Source of the DNA: an uncultured Methylococcaceae bacterium
GTDB lineage: Bacteria; Pseudomonadota; Gammaproteobacteria; Methylococcales; Methylomonadaceae
Direction: 5' to 3'
Length of the DNA stretch: 5,406 nt
NCBI GenBank assembly: GCA_903903365.1
Contig: CAIUYS010000021.1
Span: 1 to 5,406, forward strand
Shown: positions 1-5,226 of the stretch, piece by piece
Numbering within the stretch: the stretch's first letter is position 1
How the letters are laid out: every line of letters begins with the position of its first letter
Position numbers and translations under genes: made by a program
The notes under the pieces: model-generated
Seen by the model: the letters and a program-made list of their open reading frames with translations, nothing else
Databases searched by the model: none
What the model was told of the DNA's origin: nothing

Positions 1-204
1 CAAAAGGATAAGCCCGATTTTATAGACTGCCATGCAGGCATAATGGAGCACATCAAAATTTTCTCTTGAGATGAAAAACCATCGACTATGAAGACGATAC
101 AGCCAGTCGTGGGCAAAACTGAACACGCCAAACCAGATTAAAAGCATCACATAATTAAAGACAAGACTGTAAAGCAAAAGCACTTTAATAATATCCGGAT
201 TCAT
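1..204 (-). CDS. DUF6868-type small membrane protein, 3' end cut by window edge
   Basis: The first 68 codons of a gene that runs off the left edge of the window. The protein starts MNPDIIKVLL, has a hydrophobic segment at about residues 7-30, a polar middle with AHDWLYRLHSRWF at 31-43 and ENFDVLHY at 48-55, and a second hydrophobic segment starting near 56. Two helices around an H-D-W...R-L-H-x-R-W-F and F-D-x-x-H-Y-x-x-M-A-x-x-K pattern is what I remember of DUF6868, a family of about 80 residues with no known function; on that basis roughly 10-15 residues are missing. The ATG at 204 is supported by a GAGGT Shine-Dalgarno six bases upstream (211-215). It lies downstream of the coiled-coil gene on the same strand, but the MITE-like element and a 278-base gap separate them, so a shared transcript is unlikely. 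Family assignment is from memory of the motif, not a search. Confidence 0.82.
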   Translation of the reverse strand, partial: MNPDIIKVLLLYSLVFNYVMLLIWFGVFSFAHDWLYRLHSRWFFISRENFDVLHYACMAVYKIGLILL

Positions 205-210
205 GGCAAC

Positions 211-215
211 ACCTC
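211..215 (-). promoter_or_regulatory. Ribosome binding site of the DUF6868-type gene
   Basis: On the minus strand the sequence reads GAAGAGGTGTTGCC directly before the ATG. GAGGT pairs well with the 16S anti-Shine-Dalgarno at a six-base spacing, which fixes the start at 204. In the rest of the gap from 205 to 297 I see no convincing promoter: the best -10-like hexamer, TAAAAT, lies only 16 bases before the ATG. Confidence 0.6.
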
Positions 216-297
216 TTCACATTTTAAAATTTGAAAACCCCAATGACCGCAACTGACCCGTATTTTTCAATCCATCTCTTTGAAAAGAATTAAAGAG

Positions 298-316
298 CAA
301 TGCCGTTAAGTTAAGC
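298..316 (+). repeat. Left terminal inverted repeat of the MITE-like element
   Basis: This 19-base arm pairs with 399-417 with one mismatch at the sixth position (C here, G in the inverted right arm). It contains two direct GTTAAG-like steps, GTTAAGTTAAG. Confidence 0.65.
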
Positions 317-363
317 GCTAGTTATTTAAAAAACTGGAATGCAATCGCCTCAGCTATTGCCTG

Positions 364-386
364 TAAAAACAGCTAAAGCTGTTTTA
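364..386. terminator. Possible weak bidirectional intrinsic terminator inside the MITE-like element
   Basis: The palindrome AAAACAGCT-AA-AGCTGTTTT forms a stem with A-rich and T-rich arms. Read on the minus strand, CAGCTTTAGCTG is followed by five T residues, the layout of a short Rho-independent terminator. It would end transcripts arriving from the coiled-coil gene about 100 bases after its stop. The GC-rich core is only about four or five base pairs, so efficiency is doubtful. No other terminator-like structure is visible between 418 and 482. Confidence 0.35.
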
Positions 387-398
387 CTCCAGTCGTAT

Positions 399-417
399 GC
401 TTAACTTAACGCCATTG
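399..417 (-). repeat. Right terminal inverted repeat of the MITE-like element
   Basis: On the minus strand this arm reads CAATGGCGTTAAGTTAAGC and matches the left arm at 18 of 19 positions. Its outer end lies 66 bases past the stop codon of the coiled-coil gene. Confidence 0.65.
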
Positions 418-482
418 AGATTAGGTGGATTTTTTAAATACCCCCGCCTTTCCCGCTTTGCTTTATGCTCACGATCGACTAC

Positions 483-2111
483 CTAACGCAACCCTTCATC
501 TCTGGGACTGGCTTCTCTTATTGAGCGCGTTAATTCTGCTCGTTGTCTGTCAAGCACCAGCCATTCAATTTCCCGGCGTAAATGCTCATCTTTACTCTTG
601 GTGGCTTCTGCCCGCAATTCCACCTCTTTAATTTCGGCCTCCAAGCGCATTTGATGCAGGCGGTTTTCATGCTCTATTTTTACAGCTTCCAATTTTTCCT
701 GTCTTTTCTGCCGCTCCAGTTGATGGGCTTCCTGCTCCTTAAGTTCGGCTTCCAGCTCCATCTGTTTTAAACGTTGTTCCTGCTCTTTGCCTTGCAGCCA
801 TTGTAGCCGCTCTTTTTCATATTCCCGTGTTTCTGAATCCCGTTGCAATTCTTTCAAGACGCGTTGATGTTCAAGTTGCTGAGCCTGTTTTTGCAGATCC
901 AGTTGTTGTTGGCGAATTTGCAGGTCTTTTTGATACTGTATTTCTGCGGCCAACTCAATTTCTTTTAACTGCATGTCATGGTTGGTTTTTTCCACCTGTA
1001 AGCGCATTTCTATCGCATGTTGCTCAACGCGATACGCTTCTTGCTCTTTCAATTGTCGCTTGACTGCTTCAGCTTCCAGTTTTTGCTTTTGTCGCTGGAT
1101 TTCATCTTCCTGATTAATGGCTTCCAGCTGCTTTTCCTTATGCTCCAAACGCAACAATTCCAGTTCCAGTTGCTGAGCCTGTTTCTGCATATCCAGTTGT
1201 TGCTGGCGAATTTGCAGGTCTTTTTGATACTGGATTTCTGCTGCCAACTCAATTTCTTTTAACTGCAACTCATGGTTGGTTTTTTCCACCTGCAAGCGCA
1301 TTTCTATCGCATGTTGCTCAATGCGATTCGCCTCTTGCTCTTCCAATTGTCGCTTGATTGCTTCCGCTTCCAGTTTTTGCTTTTGTCGCTGAATTTCATC
1401 TTCCTGATTAATGGCTTCCAGCTGCTTTTGCTTATGCTCCAAACGCAACAATTCCAATTCATCCTCCTGCCGAAACAATTCCTGCGCTTGTTTCTCGCGA
1501 AATTCAAAGTTTTTTTGCATCACATTGAGATAAACGGCTTCCTGAGTAAAGCGACCATCCAGCTTTTCATCATCGTTAAGCTCTTCAAAAACCGAGGTTA
1601 ATTCACAAACCGTCCGACACTGAATATGCTTTAAAATTAAGGTCTCATTAATGACGATTTCAATCTGCCGTTCCATTTCCACCAAACCGGTTTGTACCCA
1701 CGCGCCATCTTTTAAATAACTTAATTCGGCATTCACAATGTCCTTTATAACACTTTCGTAGCTGACTTTTATCTGCTGATTAACGGCTGGCAAGGCATCC
1801 AAATTTCTTTCTATATAATTGATGGTCGGTTGGAAATGAATTTGTAACTGTGTGGTAAGCCTACAAAATCCACCATAAAGTCTCGTATTGATCGTCAAAT
1901 CCCAATTTTCTATGGGCAATGAATAAACACGATGATAAAAACGCGGAATAAAGTGTTGAGGCCGCTCAAACAACTTGTGATAAAACCCCAACTTGGAAAT
2001 AACAACCCGTCTTTCTGCATCAAAGCCGGGATCCCAAAACAATTGACTGGATTCCAAGGCGTTATTTTCGCCTGTCAACCAGGCATCCAAGGGAGACAAA
2101 CTATTATTCAT
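483..2111 (-). CDS. SPFH-like head plus long Glu/Gln-rich coiled-coil protein, function unknown
   Basis: A 542-residue soluble protein without signal peptide or membrane helix. Residues about 33-178 alternate beta-like and helical stretches: VVISKLGFYHKLF, HFIPRFYHRVY, LQIHFQPTINYIE, then a helix through ESVIKDIVNAEL and one through ERQIEIVINETL. This order resembles an SPFH/band-7 (stomatin-like) domain; I infer this from pattern, and a search could disprove it. From about 195 to the C-terminus the protein is almost uninterrupted Glu/Gln/Lys/Leu-rich coiled coil. Within it residues 218-315 and 316-413 are a near-identical tandem duplication, and 457-494 is a faded third copy. The ATG at 2111 lies inside the end of the upstream gene, with AGGTG four bases before it, indicating translational coupling. 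The TAG stop at 483-485 is followed by more open, coding-like frame. Likely role, inferred: a cytoplasmic oligomer or rod attached to the membrane through the neighbouring four-helix protein. I know no named family for the full-length protein. Confidence 0.92.
   Translation of the reverse strand: MNNSLSPLDAWLTGENNALESSQLFWDPGFDAERRVVISKLGFYHKLFERPQHFIPRFYHRVYSLPIENWDLTINTRLYGGFCRLTTQLQIHFQPTINYIERNLDALPAVNQQIKVSYESVIKDIVNAELSYLKDGAWVQTGLVEMERQIEIVINETLILKHIQCRTVCELTSVFEELNDDEKLDGRFTQEAVYLNVMQKNFEFREKQAQELFRQEDELELLRLEHKQKQLEAINQEDEIQRQKQKLEAEAIKRQLEEQEANRIEQHAIEMRLQVEKTNHELQLKEIELAAEIQYQKDLQIRQQQLDMQKQAQQLELELLRLEHKEKQLEAINQEDEIQRQKQKLEAEAVKRQLKEQEAYRVEQHAIEMRLQVEKTNHDMQLKEIELAAEIQYQKDLQIRQQQLDLQKQAQQLEHQRVLKELQRDSETREYEKERLQWLQGKEQEQRLKQMELEAELKEQEAHQLERQKRQEKLEAVKIEHENRLHQMRLEAEIKEVELRAEATKSKDEHLRREIEWLVLDRQRAELTRSIREASPRDEGLR
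630..743 (-). repeat. Degenerate third copy of part of the coiled-coil repeat (residues 457-494)
   Basis: Residues 457-494 (starting LKEQEAHQLE) align without gaps to residues 256-293 of copy A (starting LEEQEANRIE). I count 14 identities in 38, including the EQEA block, a shared H-E pair and the terminal A-E-I. Low-complexity coiled coils align easily by chance, but the ungapped EQEA...AEI match suggests that the rod grew by older duplications before the recent one. Confidence 0.4.
873..1166 (-). repeat. Tandem repeat copy B (294 bp, residues 316-413)
   Basis: Second copy, beginning ELELLRLEHKEK and ending LDLQKQAQQL. Differences from copy A are mostly conservative: Q to E, I to V twice, E to K, N to Y, EL to DM and M to L. 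About ten of the roughly eighteen base changes are silent, so the coil appears to be under protein-level constraint. Confidence 0.93.
1167..1460 (-). repeat. Tandem repeat copy A (294 bp, residues 218-315)
   Basis: First copy, in coding direction, of a direct tandem repeat within the coiled coil. It begins ELELLRLEHKQK and ends LDMQKQAQQL. It directly abuts copy B with no spacer. By hand alignment the copies differ at about 18 of 294 bases and 8 of 98 residues, so the duplication looks recent or is kept uniform by gene conversion. The unit is 98 residues, 14 heptads exactly. Confidence 0.93.
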
Positions 2112-3369
2112 AAGTCACCTGATTCTTGTCCGCTTGTGCCGTCACCAAAGACTGCGCCTTGATAGCTCTAAGCTGCGCCCCCATTCGCTCGGCAACCAGA
2201 GGATAAAGATTAGGCGCAAACTCTACCGATTTATCATCAATTTTACGTAAAAAACCACGACTCAATAAAAATCCGACAGCAAACATGCGAGACAAATCTG
2301 AATAACGTCTGGCACGTTCAATATCCGATTTTTCTATAATCATTTCCAGTTCATCATTATCATTGATTCTAAACTGGGTAAACTGCCTGATGCATTCAAA
2401 TGCCAACTCTTGTTCTTGCTCTGAAAGCGGCCCAGGCGCCGTGCTTTCCAGTCGATAAGACAATAAAAAAGTAAAAAAATCGACCATGGCCGCACAGGAA
2501 AAAGCAAACAGAGAAAAGTCATTCCACATGGCAAAGGACGGGGTTACGCCTTGGACAAACTGGGCGTAAGTCATTAATATCGGAGCTTGGGGGACGTTAT
2601 GTCCGGCATTGGTAGCGAGTTGATTAAACTTAAGCTGCACTTCCTGCAACCCGGCCAATGCCTTTTGAAAGTTATTTTCAGTATCAACCGTCAAGTGATT
2701 CAAACTGGTTTGTAGCGTTCGGATATGTTCATCCAGTTGATGAAATTCTTTATCCAACTGATCAAACTCCGTCTTTTTAGCTTGATAGCGTTGATTATAA
2801 TGCTTCCAGAAAGGCCCTTCGCCAACTACGTTTCTATTACCCGGGGGAATTTGTGCATGTGTTCCAAAATAAGCTTGGGTCACATCAGCGGTCGCTTTAT
2901 CCAACTCGCTGTTTTGCTGCTTTAAAATATCGCTTTTGGTTAACAAAATTGCGGCCAGATAAATATCCACATCCTTGCGCATCTCGTTGATTCGGTTTAT
3001 GCGTATAGTTTCACTTTGAGAAACCTCATAAAACTTGAAATACGAAAAAGTAATGGATGCCGTGATAGCGACCAGCAAAGACATGACTACACTTAAATAA
3101 CGTAAGCGATTAGCCTTCCAGTGAATGCCGGCAATTTCCAGTGAACAGATAACGATAATCGATTGAATCGCAATGGTGATGATCAGGGCAATCCAGGGAA
3201 CAATAAAATGTGACAGACCGTAGTAGGTTGTAAATCCCGATGCGATACTTAGCATCAATACAATGGGAATCGACCATATTCTCAACATGCCGACAAACAG
3301 GGTCTGAATGCTATTGAGTAAGCTACCCAGTCCACCGTGGTTAATTTTAATAAAGCTTTCTTTGCCCAT
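2104..3369 (-). CDS. Four-helix membrane protein with large extracytoplasmic coiled loop, function unknown
   Basis: A 421-residue membrane protein. Hydrophobic helices are visible at about 24-50, 55-80, 90-112 and 283-305. The cytoplasmic link between helices 2 and 3 (HWKANRLR) is basic and the 1-2 link is uncharged, so by the positive-inside rule the N-terminus and the C-terminal 115 residues are cytoplasmic and residues 113-282 are outside the inner membrane. That loop is largely helical, with a likely coiled coil at about 196-252 and a Gly/Pro-rich stretch near 168-186. The C-terminal part ends in a helical segment and SRGFLRKIDDKSVEFAPNLY (about 370-389), which could be a small winged-helix-like fold (inference). 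Three helices, a large loop, then one helix recalls DUF4407 proteins, but I see no firm family signature. The ATG at 3369 is the first possible start after an in-frame TAA at 3376-3378; its Shine-Dalgarno is poor. It overlaps the SPFH-like coiled-coil gene by eight bases and is probably its membrane partner. Confidence 0.9.
   Translation of the reverse strand: MGKESFIKINHGGLGSLLNSIQTLFVGMLRIWSIPIVLMLSIASGFTTYYGLSHFIVPWIALIITIAIQSIIVICSLEIAGIHWKANRLRYLSVVMSLLVAITASITFSYFKFYEVSQSETIRINRINEMRKDVDIYLAAILLTKSDILKQQNSELDKATADVTQAYFGTHAQIPPGNRNVVGEGPFWKHYNQRYQAKKTEFDQLDKEFHQLDEHIRTLQTSLNHLTVDTENNFQKALAGLQEVQLKFNQLATNAGHNVPQAPILMTYAQFVQGVTPSFAMWNDFSLFAFSCAAMVDFFTFLLSYRLESTAPGPLSEQEQELAFECIRQFTQFRINDNDELEMIIEKSDIERARRYSDLSRMFAVGFLLSRGFLRKIDDKSVEFAPNLYPLVAERMGAQLRAIKAQSLVTAQADKNQVTYE
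2116..2120 (-). promoter_or_regulatory. Internal ribosome binding site within the gene overlap
   Basis: AGGTG on the minus strand lies four bases before the ATG of the coiled-coil gene and inside the last codons (Q-V-T-Y-E) of the membrane-protein gene. The two frames overlap by eight bases (2104-2111). A ribosome ending on the first gene sits at the start of the second, so the two proteins are probably made in a fixed ratio. Confidence 0.6.
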
Positions 3370-3410
3370 AAGAATTTATGTGGATATGATAGGTTGGCTC
3401 AAAATGAAGT

Positions 3411-3599
3411 CTATTTGATTAAATCGAGAAATGCAAACGACAATAAGTCCCTATTATAAACGGTTATGCCATCCATCGCTTGGACAACGCTCGTTAAGGC
3501 ATAGCCAAATGAGTTGCCATGAATGGGCAAGTCGCCAGTCGTTACCTGTTTTATCCTCTTCGCGACATCTTGACGGCTAAATGATAAATCTGATTTGTA
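3411..3599 (-). pseudogene. Start-less open frame, possible 3' remnant of a lost gene
   Basis: Between the lipoprotein gene and the two-gene unit, one minus-strand frame is open for 62 codons between a TAG at 3600-3602 and a TAG at 3411-3413. It reads YKSDLSFSRQDVAKRIKQVT, continues through GDLPIHGNSFGYALTSVVQA and ends LSFAFLDLIK. Its composition is protein-like (no Cys or Trp, many D, G, A and V) and about 19 of 62 codons start with G, as real coding frames tend to. There is no in-frame ATG before residue 42 and no start with a ribosome binding site, so an intact gene is unlikely. I do not recognise the product. It could be a 5'-truncated remnant, since structured DNA lies just upstream at 3610-3680, or simply a chance open frame, which at this length is not very rare. 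Confidence 0.3.
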
Positions 3600-3623
3600 C
3601 TAATAACGCAGAGCATAAGCGTG

Positions 3624-3678
3624 CTGACAAAAGTCAGTGAGGTGTTCGTAGCAACAGGATTGCCCTGCTACCACGAAC
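3624..3678 (-). other. Two adjacent hairpins downstream of the lipoprotein gene
   Basis: About 15 bases past the lipoprotein stop, GTTC-GTAGCA at 3644-3653 pairs with TGCTAC-CAC-GAAC at 3666-3678, leaving a three-base bulge. Next to it CTGAC-AAAA-GTCAG at 3624-3637 is a perfect five-pair stem. The position suits 3' end formation or stabilisation of the lipoprotein mRNA, but neither stem is followed by a T-run on the minus strand, so this is not a standard intrinsic terminator. It could also be an intergenic palindromic (REP-like) repeat present elsewhere in the genome. Confidence 0.4.
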
Positions 3679-3693
3679 GGGATGTCGGGAGAT

Positions 3694-5163
3694 CTATTTG
3701 ACTGCGATGGCGGTGCGAAGGTTATCAAGTGTAACGACATTGGGCCCGTGTAAGGCCGCAATTTGTTTGACATCCAGATTAAGCAGTTGGACGTTCTCAT
3801 ACAAATTCACTGTATAAGGATTTGGTTTTGCCGTCTGCGGAACGTTAGCCGCTGTCGGCGTATAGGCATCTGCTTCTATCAGGATTTTCTCGGTTGGCAG
3901 ATAAATCAATGCGAACGCATCGTTATGCCCGTTACCCGCGATTGGATAAATTTCAATCGAACGTTTGCCGTCCGATAGAACATGCTTGTCGATAAACGTT
4001 TCGAATGAGGCTACCTTTTTAGAATGGGCAAGTCGATCAGGATTAAGCGTATGGGGTGCTGCCCAGACTTTCTCAAAATACGGCTGATTTTCCTGATGCG
4101 TCACAATAGTCGAGCCTTCATCTACAAAGGTGCGTAAGCCGCCGGCGTGGTCAAAATGCGCATGTGTGTTAATCAAAAACTTGATGGGTTTGTTGGGAAT
4201 TATATCCTTAACTTTGGCAATGACGGCAAGTGAGCGCTCCTCGTTTTGAGGCGCCTCGACAATAACAACATGGTCACGCTGCTCAATAGCGACGCTGTGA
4301 TGCGTTCCTCCCGTAAGGTAGTACACGCCAGTAGCCAACTTATCGACTTTAACAGTGACCGACGGTTTTGCGTTTGCTATTTCCTCAGGCACAGAAAATT
4401 CAGCAGGTGGATTTAATTTGACTGACGACACCTCAATGTCCAACACAGGATGTCCGCCTTGGGTTCGGACAATATGCCCCGGAAATTGTACGCCGTCAAA
4501 GTCCTTGTAATCAGAGTAGTTGGTTTCGACAAGGGTGTCGCCCAGCACTGGGTTATCAATCCATGTTTTGACGCTCACGACTTCATTATTGACGTTAATG
4601 TAACCCACGAAACGATACTTGTCGCCAATTTTAAATGACACTTCAGTGCCCCCTGTAATGGGCTTTGTAGCCGCATTATTGGCAAGCGCCGCTCTCAAAA
4701 AGCCTTGTGGTGTTGCCCATATTTCAGCGGTGCGTTCTTCAACCGCCGAAGGCTGTGGCGATGAGGTTGGTGCTGCACCTTGAGGTGCATTGGCTGGACG
4801 CGCAAGATTCCAGGCAGTAGAACCACTGATATACTGATCAACTTTCTGCTCAACCGGTGCAGGACGCAAGCGGCCTGATTCTATGGTTTGGCTGCGGGTG
4901 ATTTGTACCCGTGCCGCAGCCGTGACATAGTTAATGTCGGCTTTAAAACTGCTCACCTCAAATGGAGGCCAAGACGATGCAGGATTAGGCGCCTGACCAA
5001 ACTGATACCAACGCCCCGTTCCCGCATATTCAAGGGTTCTTATATTGGCAACATCTAACGCCTTGGCCGATGACTGAAGGGCTTGCGGTTGCAAAAAAGC
5101 GCAACCGGCAACGGTCGTCAGTGACAATGTTAGGCCAATGATTGGATACCTTAATCTACTCAT
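3694..5163 (-). CDS. Lipoprotein with metallo-beta-lactamase-fold hydrolase domain
   Basis: A 489-residue exported hydrolase of unknown substrate. The N-terminus MSRLRYPII...LTTVAGC is a lipoprotein signal with lipobox V-A-G-C; Cys21 would be lipidated, and Ala at +2 favours the outer membrane. Residues about 35-265 are beta-rich and Trp/Tyr-containing, split by a Pro/Ala/Ser-rich linker at about 122-142. Residues about 272-489 are a metallo-beta-lactamase fold with all expected metal ligands: H334-A-H336-F-D338-H339, H413 in GNGH, D432 in EADAY and H472 in ALHG, so a dinuclear zinc site is likely and the enzyme should be active. The fold covers beta-lactamases, lactonases, glyoxalases and others; the motifs do not choose among them. 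The frame is open upstream to 5376, but I start at 5163 because GGGAG lies five bases before this ATG and the lipoprotein signal begins there. It stands alone, with a 324-base gap before the next gene. Confidence 0.95.
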   Translation of the reverse strand: MSRLRYPIIGLTLSLTTVAGCAFLQPQALQSSAKALDVANIRTLEYAGTGRWYQFGQAPNPASSWPPFEVSSFKADINYVTAAARVQITRSQTIESGRLRPAPVEQKVDQYISGSTAWNLARPANAPQGAAPTSSPQPSAVEERTAEIWATPQGFLRAALANNAATKPITGGTEVSFKIGDKYRFVGYINVNNEVVSVKTWIDNPVLGDTLVETNYSDYKDFDGVQFPGHIVRTQGGHPVLDIEVSSVKLNPPAEFSVPEEIANAKPSVTVKVDKLATGVYYLTGGTHHSVAIEQRDHVVIVEAPQNEERSLAVIAKVKDIIPNKPIKFLINTHAHFDHAGGLRTFVDEGSTIVTHQENQPYFEKVWAAPHTLNPDRLAHSKKVASFETFIDKHVLSDGKRSIEIYPIAGNGHNDAFALIYLPTEKILIEADAYTPTAANVPQTAKPNPYTVNLYENVQLLNLDVKQIAALHGPNVVTLDNLRTAIAVK

Positions 5164-5168
5164 GTAAT

Positions 5169-5173
5169 CTCCC
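5169..5173 (-). promoter_or_regulatory. Ribosome binding site deciding the lipoprotein start
   Basis: GGGAG on the minus strand, five bases before the ATG at 5163. It supports this start over the in-frame ATG at 5376, whose extra 71 residues are rich in Cys, Tyr, Leu and Ser, do not look like protein and would bury the lipoprotein signal. Confidence 0.65.
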
Positions 5174-5196
5174 GGATAGTAATAGATCGTCAAAAA

Positions 5197-5226
5197 AATA
5201 TAAAATTTACATTGATGACAAAGCAA
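5197..5226 (-). promoter_or_regulatory. Candidate sigma70-type promoter of the lipoprotein gene
   Basis: On the minus strand TTGCTT (5221-5226) and TATATT (5197-5202) are separated by 18 bases. The -10 matches consensus at five of six positions; the -35 is weak beyond TTG. Transcription would start near 5190, leaving about 27 untranslated bases with the ribosome binding site. The AT-rich spacer and the T-run just downstream of the -10 make chance matches easy, so this is only moderately supported. Confidence 0.35.

Larger units (their letters stand above)
298..417. mobile_element. MITE-like 120-bp element with 19-bp terminal inverted repeats
   Basis: The left end CAATGCCGTTAAGTTAAGC (298-316) and the inverted right end at 399-417 match at 18 of 19 positions. 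The interior cannot encode a transposase and is itself structured: ACTGGA near 332-338 pairs with TCCAGT at 388-393, GCAAT/ATTGC pairs across 341-360, and AAAACAGCT/AGCTGTTTT pairs across 366-385. Long terminal inverted repeats, very small size, no gene and an intergenic position are typical of miniature inverted-repeat elements moved by a full-size relative elsewhere in the genome. The ends remind me of IS4-like elements, but I cannot confirm that. I see no clear target-site duplication: the flanks are AAAGAG on the left and AGATTA on the right. The alternative is a large bidirectional hairpin acting as a terminator between the two genes. Confidence 0.6.

Noticed and set aside
425..2162. Several open frames on the opposite strand and in other frames across the coiled-coil gene, some Phe/Leu-rich and looking like membrane proteins.
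   Set aside because: They are antisense or frame-shifted shadows of Glu/Gln/Lys-rich codons; the minus-strand frame with repeats, ribosome binding site and coupling explains the region.
3453..3458. Perfect TATAAT on the minus strand upstream of the membrane-protein gene.
   Set aside because: No acceptable -35 hexamer lies 16-18 bases upstream (the nearest TTG-containing one, TTGTCC, is 23 bases away), and the hexamer lies within the possible relic frame. The real promoter of the unit remains unidentified.
3521..4035. The 14-mer GAATGGGCAAGTCG occurs at 3521-3534 in the gap and again at 4022-4035 inside the lipoprotein gene.
   Set aside because: One 14-base repeat in a window of this size is only mildly unlikely, and similarity does not extend beyond a few scattered flanking bases.
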